Shown: one piece after another, positions 29,993 through 46,374 of the stretch | Layout of the letters: each line of letters begins with the position of its first letter | Position numbering within the stretch: the stretch's first letter is position 1 | Source: Siphonodentalium dalli | Lineage: Eukaryota > Mollusca > Scaphopoda > Gadilida > Siphonodentaliidae | Reading direction: 5' to 3' | Length of the DNA: 64,000 bases | Assembly: GCA_032622095.1 (NCBI GenBank) | Contig: CP136069.1 | Span: 125,071,450-125,135,449 of the forward strand | The notes under the pieces: generated by a model | What the model was told of the DNA's origin: nothing | Database searches by the model: none | The model's input: the letters and a program-made list of their open reading frames with translations, nothing else | Position numbers and translations under genes: made by a program

Positions 29993-32900
29993 TTGTAAAT
30001 CCAGAGTCCAACAACATAATGCTCGTTTGTGATTGTCGAGGTAGTGGGGCCGAATAATAGTTGGTATCGGCTCTTAAGGGCGCTTTCACTTGTTTTATCG
30101 GTGGTTAAAGCAGGATAAAATTATTTTAAACACCACTGACAATAGGATTTCGTAATCAATCCCGACCAAATGTAATTCCTTCAATTTCTTGATAGGAAAT
30201 GTATAAAGAATGTTTGTGTTAAAAATATTTTATAGTGATGTAAATAGGTCTGTGTCTAAACTGGCAATTTCTTTATATGTGCACGTACTTCAATAGTTGC
30301 ACTGTTCTTGGTGAAGTTCTGAAATTTGGTTGAACATTGGTCCACATCTCCATCTGCCGTGATCCCTTGCACATATATTTAAACGGACATGGATGATTCG
30401 AGCTTCCAAATTGTGTCCACGTAATTTTGGAAGGAGGTATAGGACGGGTTGACGCATAGACGATATATTGGTATACCGGCTTGATATGCACTGAAAAATA
30501 CTTTCCATGGTCGATTTTCAGCTGTTACAAATTTTCCCACAAGTGGAACAAACGCTCTTTATTTTAACCATATAAGGAATAGACTAACACTGAACGCTCT
30601 TTTCTGTTTCATTGCTGTTTTGTGTTTTCGACCCAAACAACGTGGACTTCAATGCTCGTATTTGTCGTTAGAATCTTTAGTCGCGCCTATGGGGTTCATC
30701 GGCCATACACGAAAATGCTATATTTAGACAGTATTTTGGACAACAAGCAATGAGTATTTGATCATGTTGTTGATACCAGTGTCTGTAAATAGCCTTATTA
30801 TGTTGGTACGTTAATTGCCTGCAAGCTTACATACTGATTTATGCTATTTTGATGACTTGACCTCCGTCAATTAAGTCGGATATATGGTGATTCGACGTCG
30901 AAATCTGCCAAAATTCAACGGAATAACGGGGTATGTAAGCTCACTATGAGCTAATTTCAAAATCAAATATTTAATTCCAACATGAAACTATGTGAATACT
31001 TAGGTCAAATATGAACCTATTTGTAAGAAGATATTTGGCCATGTAATGAATTGCTCTTGTTGACTATACTATTGCGGACAAGCTGCAATAGTTGGAGTAC
31101 TGTATTGATAATGTTTGGGCATATGTGTGCGTTGATATCATTACATTCGAGAGTTTTGATGTATAGTCCGTAGACTGTGTGCATATGGTTTCACAATGAA
31201 TGCTGCGGAAAACGCTTGCATCAGTTGTGATCTCATCGCAACTGCGAGTAGATTATTCTGGTCCAGAAGTTCTTTTCATTCAGCCAGAGCTGAATATAGT
31301 ATTGAGGCCATTTTCCAAAAGTTAAACCAGATAACGACGACTGTCATGATTACATAGCCAGTCAAGAAAACACTTAATGTGCATTCATGATTCTGAAAAA
31401 CGAATTGTCTATGGTGGTTTTCTGCTCAAGCTAATTACCAACAGGGTGAACAAGTACAATTGAGGAATTGTTTGCTTCGCCATGTGTGCCGACTGCGTGA
31501 CTCTTCTCGACTAAATGGTACTGAAAGAGACATATGACCATTTGGATGTCACACACGTGGTGTCTCGATGCTGCCTATAAAGCATGTGGAGGAGTAGCTC
31601 CGCCTTGTAAATCCAGAGTCCAACAACATAATGCTCGTTTGTGATTGTCGAGGTAGTGGGGCCGAATAATAGTTGGTATCGGCTCTTAAGGGCGCTTTCA
31701 CTTGTTTTATCGGTGGTTAAAGCAGGATAAAATTATTTTAAACACCACTGACAATAGGATTTCGTAATCAATCCCGACCAAATGTAATTCCTTCAATTTC
31801 TTGATAGGAAATGTATAAAGAATGTTTGTGTTAAAAATATTTTATAGTGATGTAAATAGGTCTGTGTCTAAACTGGCAATTTCTTTATATGTGCACGTAC
31901 TTCAATAGTTGCACTGTTCTTGGTGAAGTTCTGAAATTTGGTTGAACATTGGTCCACATCTCCATCTGCCGTGATCCCTTGCACATATATTTAAACGGAC
32001 ATGGATGATTCGAGCTTCCAAATTGTGTCCACGTAATTTTGGAAGGAGGTATAGGACGGGTTGACGCATAGACGATATATTGGTATACCGGCTTGATATG
32101 CACTGAAAAATACTTTCCATGGTCGATTTTCAGCTGTTACAAATTTTCCCACAAGTGGAACAAACGCTCTTTATTTTAACCATATAAGGAATAGACTAAC
32201 ACTGAACGCTCTTTTCTGTTTCATTGCTGTTTTGTGTTTTTGACCCAAACAACGTGGACTTCAATGCTCGTATTTGTCGTTAGAATCTTTAGTCGCGCCT
32301 ATGGGGTTCATCGGCCATACACGAAAATGCTATATTTAGACAGTATTTTGGACAACAAGCAATGAGTATTTGATCATGTTGTTGATACCAGTGTCTGTAA
32401 ATAGCCTTATTATGTTGGTACGTTAATTGCCTGCAAGCTTACATACTGATTTATGCTATTTTGATGACTTGACCTCCGTCAATTAAGTCGGATATATGGT
32501 GATTCGACGTCGAAATCTGCCAAAATTCAACGGAATAACGGGGTATGTAAGCTCACTATGAGCTAATTTCAAAATCAAATATTTAATTCCAACATGAAAC
32601 TATGTGAATACTTAGGTCAAATATGAACCTATTTGTAAGAAGATATTTGGCCATGTAATGAATTGCTCTTGTTGACTATACTATTGCGGACAAGCTGCAA
32701 TAGTTGGAGTACTGTATTGATAATGTTTGGGCCTATGTGTGCGTTGATATCATTACATTCAAGAGTTTTGATGTATAGTCCGTAGACTGTGTGCATATGG
32801 TTTCACAATGAATGCTGCGGAAAACGCTTGCATCAGTTGTGATCTCTCCGCAACTGCGAGTAGATTATTCTGGTCCAGAAGTTCTTTTCATTCAGCCAGA

Positions 32901-35900
32901 GCTGAATATAGTATTGAGGCCATTTTCCAAAAGTTAAACCAGATAACGACGACTGTCATGATTACATAGCCAGTCAAGAAAACACTTAATGTGCATTCCT
33001 GATTCTGAAAAACGAATTGTCTATGGTGGTTTTCTGCTCAAGCTAATTACCAACAGGGTGAACAAGTACAATTGAGGAATTGTTTGCTTCGCCATGTGTG
33101 CCGACTGCGTGACTCTTCTCGACTAAATGGTACTGAAAGAGACATATGACCATTTGGATGTCACACACGTGGTGTCTCGATGCTGCCTATAAAGCATGTG
33201 GAGGAGTAGCTCCGCCTTGTAAATCCAGAGTCCAACAACATAATGCTCGTTTGTGATTGTCGAGGTAGTGGGGCCGAATAATAGTTGGTATCGGCTCTTA
33301 AGGGCGCTTTCACTTGTTTTATCGGTGGTTAAAGCAGGATAAAATTATTTTAAACACCACTGACAATAGGATTTCGTAATCAATCCCGACCAAATGTAAT
33401 TCCTTCAATTTCTTGATAGGAAATGTATAAAGAATGTTTGTGTTAAAAATATTTTATAGTGATGTAAATAGGTCTGTGTCTAAACTGGCAATTTCTTTAT
33501 ATGTGCACGTACTTCAATAGTTGCACTGTTCTTGGTGAAGTTCTGAAATTTGGTTGAACATTGGTCCACATCTCCATCTGCCGTGATCCCTTGCACATAT
33601 ATTTAAACGGACATGGATGATTCGAGCTTCCAAATTGTGTCCACGTAATTTTGGAAGGAGGTATAGGACGGGTTGACGCATAGACGATATATTGGTATAC
33701 CGGCTTGATATGCACTGAAAAATACTTTCCATGGTCGATTTTCAGCTGTTACAAATTTTCCCACAAGTGGAACAAACGCTCTTTATTTTAACCATATAAG
33801 GAATAGACTAACACTGAACGCTCTTTTCTGTTTCATTGCTGTTTTGTGTTTTCGACCCAAACAACGTGGACTTCAATGCTCGTATTTGTCGTTAGAATCT
33901 TTAGTCGCGCCTATGGGGTTCATCGGCCGTACACGAAAATGCTATATTTAGACAGTATTTTGGACAACAAGCAATGAGTATTTGATCATGTTGTTGATAC
34001 CAGTGTCTGTAAATAGCCTTATTATGTTGGTACGTTAATTGCCTGCAAGCTTACATACTGATTTATGCTATTTTGATGACTTGACCTCCGTCAATTAAGT
34101 CGGATATATGGTGATTCGACGTCGAAATCTGCCAAAATTCAACGGAATAACGGGGTATGTAAGCTCACTATGAGCTAATTTCAAAATCAAATATTTAATT
34201 CCAACATGAAACTATGTGAATACTTAGGTCAAATATGAACCTATTTGTAAGAAGATATTTGACCATGTAATGAATTGCTCTTGTTGACTATACTATTGCG
34301 GACAAGCTGCAATAGTTGGAGTACTGTATTGATAATGTTTGGGCATATGTGTGCGTTGATATCATTACATTCGAGAGTTTTGATGTATAGTCCGTAGACT
34401 GTGTGCATATGGTTTCACAATGAATGCTGCGGAAAACGCTTGCATCAGTTGTGATCTCATCGCAACTGCGAGTAGATTATTCTGGTCCAGAAGTTCTTTT
34501 CATTCAGCCAGAGCTGAATATAGTATTGAGGCCATTTCCCAAAAGTTAAACCAGATAACGACGACTGTCATGATTACATAGCCAGTCAAGAAAACACTTA
34601 ATGTGCATTCATGATTCTGAAAAACGAATTGTCTATGGTGGTTTTCTGCTCAAGCTAATTACCAACAGGGTGAACAAGTACAATTGAGGAATTGTTTGCT
34701 TCGCCATGTGTGCCGACTGCGTGACTCTTCTCGACTAAATGGTACTGAAAGAGACATATGACCATTTGGATGTCACACACGTGGTGTCTCGATGCTGCCT
34801 ATAAAGCATGTGGAGGAGTAGCTCCGCTTTGTAAATCCAGAGTCCAACAACATAATGCTCGTTTGTGATTGTCGAGGTAGTGGGGCCGAATAATAGTTGG
34901 TATCGGCTCTTAAGGGCGCTTTCACTTGTTTTATCGGTGGTTAAAGCAGGATAAAATTATTTTAAACACCACTGACAATAGGATTTCGTAATCAATCCCG
35001 ACCAAATGTAATTCCTTCAATTTCTTGATAGGAAATGTATAAAGAATGTTTGTGTTAAAAATATTTTATAGTGATGTAAATAGGTCTGTGTCTAAACTGG
35101 CAATTTCTTTATATGTGCACGTACTTCAATAGTTGCACTGTTCTTGGTGAAGTTCTGAAATTTGGTTGAACATTGGTCCACATCTCCATCTGCCGTGATC
35201 CCTTGCACATATATTTAAACGGACATGGATGATTCGAGCTTCCAAATTGTGTCCACGTAATTTTGGAAGGAGGTATAGGACGGGTTGACGCATAGACGAT
35301 ATATTGGTATACCGGCTTGATATGCACTGAAAAATACTTTCCATGGTCGATTTTCAGCTGTTACAAATTTTCCCACAAGTGGAACAAACGCTCTTTATTT
35401 TAACCATATAAGGAATAGACTAACACTGAACGCTCTTTTCTGTTTCATTGCTGTTTTGTGTTTTCGACCCAAACAACGTGGACTTCAATGCTCGTATTTG
35501 TCGTTAGAATCTTTAGTCGCGCCTATGGGGTTCATCGGCCATACACGAAAATGCTATATTTAGACAGTATTTTGGACAACAAGCAATGAGTATTTGATCA
35601 TGTTGTTGATACCAGTGTCTGTAAATAGCCTTATTATGTTGGTACGTTAATTGCCTGCAAGCTTACATACTGATTTATGCTATTTTGATGACTTGACCTC
35701 CGTCAATTAAGTCGGATATATGGTGATTCGACGTCGAAATCTGCCAAAATTCAACGGAATAACGGGGTATGTAAGCTCACTATGAGCTAATTTCAAAATC
35801 AAATATTTAATTCCAACATGAAACTATGTGAATACTTAGGTCAAATATGAACCTATTTGTAAGAAGATATTTGGCCATGTAATGAATTGCTCTTGTTGAC

Positions 35901-38900
35901 TATACTATTGCGGACAAGCTGCAATAGTTGGAGTACTGTATTGATAATGTTTGGGCATATGTGTGCGTTGATATCATTACATTCGAGAGTTTTGATGTAT
36001 AGTCCGTAGACTGTGTGCATATGGTTTCACAATGAATGCTGCGGAAAACGCTTGCATCAGTTGTGATCTCATCGCAACTGCGAGTAGATTATTCTGGTCC
36101 AGAAGTTCTTTTCATTCAGCCAGAGCTGAATATAGTATTGAGGCCATTTTCCAAAAGTTAAACCAGATAACGACGACTGTCATGATTACATAGCCAGTCA
36201 AGAAAACACTTAATGTGCATTCATGATTCTGAAAAACGAATTGTCTATGGTGGTTTTCTGCTCAAGCTAATTACCAACAGGGTGAACAAGTACAATTGAG
36301 GAATTGTTTGCTTCGCCATGTGTGCCGACTGCGTGACTCTTCTCGACTAAATGGTACTGAAAGAGACATATGACCATTTGGATGTCACACACGTGGTGTC
36401 TCGATGCTGCCTATAAAGCATGTGGAGGAGTAGCTCCGCTTTGTAAATCCAGAGTCCAACAACATAATGCTCGTTTGTGATTGTCGAGGTAGTGGGGCCG
36501 AATAATAGTTGGTATCGGCTCTTAAGGGCGCTTTCACTTGTTTTATCGGTGGTTAAAGCAGGATAAAATTATTTTAAACACCACTGACAATAGGATTTCG
36601 TAATCAATCCCGACCAAATGTAATTCCTTCAATTTCTTGATAGGAAATGTATAAAGAATGTTTGTGTTAAAAATATTTTATAGTGATGTAAATAGGTCTG
36701 TGTCTAAACTGGCAATTTCTTTATATGTGCACGTACTTCAATAGTTGCACTGTTCTTGGTGAAGTTCTGAAATTTGGTTGAACATTGGTCCACATCTCCA
36801 TCTGCCGTGATCCCTTGCACATATATTTAAACGGACATGGATGATTCGAGCTTCCAAATTGTGTCCACGTAATTTTGGAAGGAGGTATAGGACGGGTTGA
36901 CGCATAGACGATATATTGGTATACCGGCTTGATATGCACTGAAAAATACTTTCCATGGTCGATTTTCAGCTGTTACAAATTTTCCCACAAGTGGAACAAA
37001 CGCTCTTTATTTTAACCATATAAGGAATAGACTAACACTGAACGCTCTTTTCTGTTTCATTGCTGTTTTGTGTTTTCGACCCAAACAACGTGGACTTCAA
37101 TGCTCGTATTTGTCGTTAGAATCTTTAGTCGCGCCTATGGGGTTCATCGGCCATACACGAAAATGCTATATTTAGACAGTATTTTGGACAACAAGCAATG
37201 AGTATTTGATCATGTTGTTGATACCAGTGTCTGTAAATAGCCTTATTATGTTGGTACGTTAATTGCCTGCAAGCTTACATACTGATTTATGCTATTTTGA
37301 TGACTTGACCTCCGTCAATTAAGTCGGATATATGGTGATTCGACGTCGAAATCTGCCAAAATTCAACGGAATAACGGGGTATGTAAGCTCACTATGAGCT
37401 AATTTCAAAATCAAATATTTAATTCCAACATGAAACTATGTGAATACTTAGGTCAAATATGAACCTATTTGTAAGAAGATATTTGGCCATGTAATGAATT
37501 GCTCTTGTTGACTATACTATTGCGGACAAGCTGCAATAGTTGGAGTACTGTATTGATAATGTTTGGGCCTATGTGTGCGTTGATATCATTACATTCGAGA
37601 GTTTTGATGTATAGTCCGTAGACTGTGTGCATATGGTTTCACAATGAATGCTGCGGAAAACGCTTGCATCAGTTGTGATCTCTCCGCAACTGCGAGTAGA
37701 TTATTCTGGTCCAGAAGTTCTTTTCATTCAGCCAGAGCTGAATATAGTATTGAGGCCATTTTCCAAAAGTTAAACCAGATAACGACGACTGTCATGATTA
37801 CATAGCCAGTCAAGAAAACACTTAATGTGCATTCCTGATTCTGAAAAACGAATTGTCTATGGTGGTTTTCTGCTCAAGCTAATTACCAACAGGGTGAACA
37901 AGTACAATTGAGGAATTGTTTGCTTCGCCATGTGTGCCGACTGCGTGACTCTTCTCGACTAAATGGTACTGAAAGAGACATATGACCATTTGGATGTCAC
38001 ACACGTGGTGTCTCGATGCTGCCTATAAAGCATGTGGAGGAGTAGCTCCGCCTTGTAAATCCAGAGTCCAACAACATAATGCTCGTTTGTGATTGTCGAG
38101 GTAGTGGGGCCGAATAATAGTTGGTATCGGCTCTTAAGGGCGCTTTCACTTGTTTTATCGGTGGTTAAAGCAGGATAAAATTATTTTAAACACCACTGAC
38201 AATAGGATTTCGTAATCAATCCCGACCAAATGTAATTCCTTCAATTTCTTGATAGGAAATGTATAAAGAATGTTTGTGTTAAAAATATTTTATAGTGATG
38301 TAAATAGGTCTGTGTCTAAACTGGCAATTTCTTTATATGTGCACGTACTTCAATAGTTGCACTGTTCTTGGTGAAGTTCTGAAATTTGGTTGAACATTGG
38401 TCCACATCTCCATCTGCCGTGATCCCTTGCACATATATTTAAACGGACATGGATGATTCGAGCTTCCAAATTGTGTCCACGTAATTTTGGAAGGAGGTAT
38501 AGGACGGGTTGACGCATAGACGATATATTGGTATACCGGCTTGATATGCACTGAAAAATACTTTCCATGGTCGATTTTCAGCTGTTACAAATTTTCCCAC
38601 AAGTGGAACAAACGCTCTTTATTTTAACCATATAAGGAATAGACTAACACTGAACGCTCTTTTCTGTTTCATTGCTGTTTTGTGTTTTCGACCCAAACAA
38701 CGTGGACTTCAATGCTCGTATTTGTCGTTAGAATCTTTAGTCGCGCCTATGGGGTTCATCGGCCATACACGAAAATGCTATATTTAGACAGTATTTTGGA
38801 CAACAAGCAATGAGTATTTGATCATGTTGTTGATACCAGTGTCTGTAAATAGCCTTATTATGTTGGTACGTTAATTGCCTGCAAGCTTACATACTGATTT

Positions 38901-41900
38901 ATGCTATTTTGATGACTTGACCTCCGTCAATTAAGTCGGATATATGGTGATTCGACGTCGAAATCTGCCAAAATTCAACGGAATAACGGGGTATGTAAGC
39001 TCACTATGAGCTAATTTCAAAATCAAATATTTAATTCCAACATGAAACTATGTGAATACTTAGGTCAAATATGAACCTATTTGTAAGAAGATATTTGGCC
39101 ATGTAATGAATTGCTCTTGTTGACTATACTATTGCGGACAAGCTGCAATAGTTGGAGTACTGTATTGATAATGTTTGGGCATATGTGTGCGTTGATATCA
39201 TTACATTCGAGAGTTTTGATGTATAGTCCGTAGACTGTGTGCATATGGTTTCACAATGAATGCTGCGGAAAACGCTTGCATCAGTTGTGATCTCATCGCA
39301 ACTGCGAGTAGATTATTCTGGTCCAGAAGTTCTTTTCATTCAGCCAGAGCTGAATATAGTATTGAGGCCATTTTCCAAAAGTTAAACCAGATAACGACGA
39401 CTGTCATGATTACATAGCCAGTCAAGAAAACACTTAATGTGCATTCATGATTCTGAAAAACGAATTGTCTATGGTGGTTTTCTGCTCAAGCTAATTACCA
39501 ACAGGGTGAACAAGTACAATTGAGGAATTGTTTGCTTCGCCATGTGTGCCGACTGCGTGACTCTTCTCGACTAAATGGTACTGAAAGAGACATATGACCA
39601 TTTGGATGTCACACACGTGGTGTCTCGATGCTGCCTATAAAGCATGTGGAGGAGTAGCTCCGCTTTGTAAATCCAGAGTCCAACAACATAATGCTCGTTT
39701 GTGATTGTCGAGGTAGTGGGGCCGAATAATAGTTGGTATCGGCTCTTAAGGGCGCTTTCACTTGTTTTATCGGTGGTTAAAGCGGGATAAAATTATTTTA
39801 AACACCACTGACAATAGGATTTCGTAATCAATCCCGACCAAATGTAATTCCTTCAATTTCTTGATAGGAAATGTATAAAGAATGTTTGTGTTAAAAATAT
39901 TTTATAGTGATGTAAATAGGTCTGTGTCTAAACTGGCAATTTCTTTATATGTGCACGTACTTCAATAGTTGCACTGTTCTTGGTGAAGTTCTGAAATTTG
40001 GTTGAACATTGGTCCACATCTCCATCTGCCGTGATCCCTTGCACATATATTTAAACGGACATGGATGATTCGAGCTTCCAAATTGTGTCCACGTAATTTT
40101 GGAAGGAGGTATAGGACGGGTTGACGCATAGACGATATATTGGTATACCGGCTTGATATGCACTGAAAAATACTTTCCATGGTCGATTTTCAGCTGTTAC
40201 AAATTTTCCCACAAGTGGAACAAACGCTCTTTATTTTAACCATATAAGGAATAGACTAACACTGAACGCTCTTTTCTGTTTCATTGCTGTTTTGTGTTTT
40301 CGACCCAAACAACGTGGACTTCAATGCTCGTATTTGTCGTTAGAATCTTTAGTCGCGCCTATGGGGTTCATCGGCCATACACGAAAATGCTATATTTAGA
40401 CAGTATTTTGGACAACAAGCAATGAGTATTTGATCATGTTGTTGATACCAGTGTCTGTAAATAGCCTTATTATGTTGGTACGTTAATTGCCTGCAAGCTT
40501 ACATACTGATTTATGCTATTTTGATGACTTGACCTCCGTCAATTAAGTCGGATATATGGTGATTCGACGTCGAAATCTGCCAAAATTCAACGGAATAACG
40601 GGGTATGTAAGCTCACTATGAGCTAATTTCAAAATCAAATATTTAATTCCAACATGAAACTATGTGAATACTTAGGTCAAATATGAACCTATTTGTAAGA
40701 AGATATTTGGCCATGTAATGAATTGCTCTTGTTGACTATACTATTGCGGACAAGCTGCAATAGTTGGAGTACTGTATTGATAATGTTTGGGCATATGTGT
40801 GCGTTGATATCATTACATTCGAGAGTTTTGATGTATAGTCCGTAGACTGTGTGCATATGGTTTCACAATGAATGCTGCGGAAAACGCTTGCATCAGTTGT
40901 GATCTCATCGCAACTGCGAGTAGATTATTCTGGTCCAGAAGTTCTTTTCATTCAGCCAGAGCTGAATATAGTATTGAGGCCATTTTCCAAAAGTTAAACC
41001 AGATAACGACGACTGTCATGATTACATAGCCAGTCAAGAAAACACTTAATGTGCATTCATGATTCTGAAAAACGAATTGTCTATGGTGGTTTTCTGCTCA
41101 AGCTAATTACCAACAGGGTGAACAAGTACAATTGAGGAATTGTTTGCTTCGCCATGTGTGCCGACTGCGTGACTCTTCTCGACTAAATGGTACTGAAAGA
41201 GACATATGACCATTTGGATGTCACACACGTGGTGTCTCGATGCTGCCTATAAAGCATGTGGAGGAGTAGCTCCGCTTTGTAAATCCAGAGTCCAACAACA
41301 TAATGCTCGTTTGTGATTGTCGAGGTAGTGGGGCCGAATAATAGTTGGTATCGGCTCTTAAGGGCGCTTTCACTTGTTTTATCGGTGGTTAAAGCAGGAT
41401 AAAATTATTTTAAACACCACTGACAATAGGATTTCGTAATCAATCCCGACCAAATGTAATTCCTTCAATTTCTTGATAGGAAATGTATAAAGAATGTTTG
41501 TGTTAAAAATATTTTATAGTGATGTAAATAGGTCTGTGTCTAAACTGGCAATTTCTTTATATGTGCACGTACTTCAATAGTTGCACTGTTCTTGGTGAAG
41601 TTCTGAAATTTGGTTGAACATTGGTCCACATCTCCATCTGCCGTGATCCCTTGCACATATATTTAAACGGACATGGATGATTCGAGCTTCCAAATTGTGT
41701 CCACGTAATTTTGGAAGGAGGTATAGGACGGGTTGACGCATAGACGATATATTGGTATACCGGCTTGATATGCACTGAAAAATACTTTCCATGGTCGATT
41801 TTCAGCTGTTACAAATTTTCCCACAAGTGGAACAAACGCTCTTTATTTTAACCATATAAGGAATAGACTAACACTGAACGCTCTTTTCTGTTTCATTGCT

Positions 41901-44900
41901 GTTTTGTGTTTTCGACCCAAACAACGTGGACTTCAATGCTCGTATTTGTCGTTAGAATCTTTAGTCGCGCCTATGGGGTTCATCGGCCATACACGAAAAT
42001 GCTATATTTAGACAGTATTTTGGACAACAAGCAATGAGTATTTGATCATGTTGTTGATACCAGTGTCTGTAAATAGCCTTATTATGTTGGTACGTTAATT
42101 GCCTGCAAGCTTACATACTGATTTATGCTATTTTGATGACTTGACCTCCGTCAATTAAGTCGGATATATGGTGATTCGACGTCGAAATCTGCCAAAATTC
42201 AACGGAATAACGGGGTATGTAAGCTCACTATGAGCTAATTTCAAAATCAAATATTTAATTCCAACATGAAACTATGTGAATACTTAGGTCAAATATGAAC
42301 CTATTTGTAAGAAGATATTTGGCCATGTAATGAATTGCTCTTGTTGGCTATACTATTGCGGACAAGCTGCAATAGTTGGAGTACTGTATTGATAATGTTT
42401 GGGCATATGTGTGCGTTGATATCATTACATTCGAGAGTTTTGATGTATAGTCCGTAGACTGTGTGCATATGGTTTCACAATGAATGCTGCGGAAAACGCT
42501 TGCATCAGTTGTGATCTCATCGCAACTGCGAGTAGATTATTCTGGTCCAGAAGTTCTTTTCATTCAGCCAGAGCTGAATATAGTATTGAGGCCATTTTCC
42601 AAAAGTTAAACCAGATAACGACGACTGTCATGATTACATAGCCAGTCAAGAAAACACTTAATGTGCATTCATGATTCTGAAAAACGAATTGTCTATGGTG
42701 GTTTTCTGCTCAAGCTAATTACCAACAGGGTGAACAAGTACAATTGAGGAATTGTTTGCTTCGCCATGTGTGCCGACTGCGTGACTCTTCTCGACTAAAT
42801 GGTACTGAAAGAGACATATGACCATTTGGATGTCACACACGTGGTGTCTCGATGCTGCCTATAAAGCATGTGGAGGAGTAGCTCCGCTTTGTAAATCCAG
42901 AGTCCAACAACATAATGCTCGTTTGTGATTGTCGAGGTAGTGGGGCCGAATAATAGTTGGTATCGGCTCTTAAGGGCGCTTTCACTTGTTTTATCGGTGG
43001 TTAAAGCGGGATAAAATTATTTTAAACACCACTGACAATAGGATTTCGTAATCAATCCCGACCAAATGTAATTCCTTCAATTTCTTGATAGGAAATGTAT
43101 AAAGAATGTTTGTGTTAAAAATATTTTATAGTGATGTAAATAGGTCTGTGTCTAAACTGGCAATTTCTTTATATGTGCACGTACTTCAATAGTTGCACTG
43201 TTCTTGGTGAAGTTCTGAAATTTGGTTGAACATTGGTCCACATCTCCATCTGCCGTGATCCCTTGCACATATATTTAAACGGACATGGATGATTCGAGCT
43301 TCCAAATTGTGTCCACGTAATTTTGGAAGGAGGTATAGGACGGGTTGACGCATAGACGATATATTGGTATACCGGCTTGATATGCACTGAAAAATACTTT
43401 CCATGGTCGATTTTCAGCTGTTACAAATTTTCCCACAAGTGGAACAAACGCTCTTTATTTTAACCATATAAGGAATAGACTAACACTGAACGCTCTTTTC
43501 TGTTTCATTGCTGTTTTGTGTTTTCGACCCAAACAACGTGGACTTCAATGCTCGTATTTGTCGTTAGAATCTTTAGTCGCGCCTATGGGGTTCATCGGCC
43601 ATACACGAAAATGCTATATTTAGACAGTATTTTGGACAACAAGCAATGAGTATTTGATCATGTTGTTGATACCAGTGTCTGTAAATAGCCTTATTATGTT
43701 GGTACGTTAATTGCCTGCAAGCTTACATACTGATTTATGCTATTTTGATGACTTGACCTCCGTCAATTAAGTCGGATATATGGTGATTCGACGTCGAAAT
43801 CTGCCAAAATTCAACGGAATAACGGGGTATGTAAGCTCACTATGAGCTAATTTCAAAATCAAATATTTAATTCCAACATGAAACTATGTGAATACTTAGG
43901 TCAAATATGAACCTATTTGTAAGAAGATATTTGGCCATGTAATGAATTGCTCTTGTTGACTATACTATTGCGGACAAGCTGCAATAGTTGGAGTACTGTA
44001 TTGATAATGTTTGGGCCTATGTGTGCGTTGATATCATTACATTCGAGAGTTTTGATGTATAGTCCGTAGACTGTGTGCATATGGTTTCACAATGAATGCT
44101 GCGGAAAACGCTTGCATCAGTTGTGATCTCTCCGCAACTGCGAGTAGATTATTCTGGTCCAGAAGTTCTTTTCATTCAGCCAGAGCTGAATATAGTATTG
44201 AGGCCATTTTCCAAAAGTTAAACCAGATAACGACGACTGTCATGATTACATAGCCAGTCAAGAAAACACTTAATGTGCATTCCTGATTCTGAAAAACGAA
44301 TTGTCTATGGTGGTTTTCTGCTCAAGCTAATTACCAACAGGGTGAACAAGTACAATTGAGGAATTGTTTGCTTCGCCATGTGTGCCGACTGCGTGACTCT
44401 TCTCGACTAAATGGTACTGAAAGAGACATATGACCATTTGGATGTCACACACGTGGTGTCTCGATGCTGCCTATAAAGCATGTGGAGGAGTAGCTCCGCC
44501 TTGTAAATCCAGAGTCCAACAACATAATGCTCGTTTGTGATTGTCGAGGTAGTGGGGCCGAATAATAGTTGGTATCGGCTCTTAAGGGCGCTTTCACTTG
44601 TTTTATCGGTGGTTAAAGCAGGATAAAATTATTTTAAACACCACTGACAATAGGATTTCGTAATCAATCCCGACCAAATGTAATTCCTTCAATTTCTTGA
44701 TAGGAAATGTATAAAGAATGTTTGTGTTAAAAATATTTTATAGTGATGTAAATAGGTCTGTGTCTAAACTGGCAATTTCTTTATATGTGCACGTACTTCA
44801 ATAGTTGCACTGTTCTTGGTGAAGTTCTGAAATTTGGTTGAACATTGGTCCACATCTCCATCTGCCGTGATCCCTTGCACATATATTTAAACGGACATGG

Positions 44901-46365
44901 ATGATTCGAGCTTCCAAATTGTGTCCACGTAATTTTGGAAGGAGGTATAGGACGGGTTGACGCATAGACGATATATTGGTATACCGGCTTGATATGCACT
45001 GAAAAATACTTTCCATGGTCGATTTTCAGCTGTTACAAATTTTCCCACAAGTGGAACAAACGCTCTTTATTTTAACCATATAAGGAATAGACTAACACTG
45101 AACGCTCTTTTCTGTTTCATTGCTGTTTTGTGTTTTCGACCCAAACAACGTGGACTTCAATGCTCGTATTTGTCGTTAGAATCTTTAGTCGCGCCTATGG
45201 GGTTCATCGGCCATACACGAAAATGCTATATTTAGACAGTATTTTGGACAACAAGCAATGAGTATTTGATCATGTTGTTGATACCAGTGTCTGTAAATAG
45301 CCTTATTATGTTGGTACGTTAATTGCCTGCAAGCTTACATACTGATTTATGCTATTTTGATGACTTGACCTCCGTCAATTAAGTCGGATATATGGTGATT
45401 CGACGTCGAAATCTGCCAAAATTCAACGGAATAACGGGGTATGTAAGCTCACTATGAGCTAATTTCAAAATCAAATATTTAATTCCAACATGAAACTATG
45501 TGAATACTTAGGTCAAATATGAACCTATTTGTAAGAAGATATTTGGCCATGTAATGAATTGCTCTTGTTGACTATACTATTGCGGACAAGCTGCAATAGT
45601 TGGAGTACTGTATTGATAATGTTTGGGCATATGTGTGCGTTGATATCATTACATTCGAGAGTTTTGATGTATAGTCCGTAGACTGTGTGCATATGGTTTC
45701 ACAATGAATGCTGCGGAAAACGCTTGCATCAGTTGTGATCTCATCGCAACTGCGAGTAGATTATTCTGGTCCAGAAGTTCTTTTCATTCAGCCAGAGCTG
45801 AATATAGTATTGAGGCCATTTTCCAAAAGTTAAACCAGATAACGACGACTGTCATGATTACATAGCCAGTCAAGAAAACACTTAATGTGCATTCATGATT
45901 CTGAAAAACGAATTGTCTATGGTGGTTTTCTGCTCAAGCTAATTACCAACAGGGTGAACAAGTACAATTGAGGAATTGTTTGCTTCGCCATGTGTGCCGA
46001 CTGCGTGACTCTTCTCGACTAAATGGTACTGAAAGAGACATATGACCATTTGGATGTCACACACGTGGTGTCTCGATGCTGCCTATAAAGCATGTGGAGG
46101 AGTAGCTCCGCCTTGTAAATCCAGAGTCCAACAACATAATGCTCGTTTGTGATTGTCGAGGTAGTGGGGCCGAATAATAGTTGGTATCGGCTCTTAAGGG
46201 CGCTTTCACTTGTTTTATCGGTGGTTAAAGCAGGATAAAATTATTTTAAACACCACTGACAATAGGATTTCGTAATCAATCCCGACCAAATGTAATTCCT
46301 TCAATTTCTTGATAGGAAATGTATAAAGAATGTTTGTGTTAAAAATATTTTATAGTGATGTAAAT

Positions 46366-46374
46366 CATGTAAAT
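46366..46374 (+). repeat. 9-bp insertion catgtaaat, unit 12
   Basis: Local duplication (gatgtaaat-catgtaaat-agg) at unit offset 253. The same insertion occurs at 51211 (unit 15), 54444 (unit 17) and 57677 (unit 19). Units 15, 17 and 19 also share ggtacaccgg; unit 12 has ggtataccgg. Confidence 0.9.
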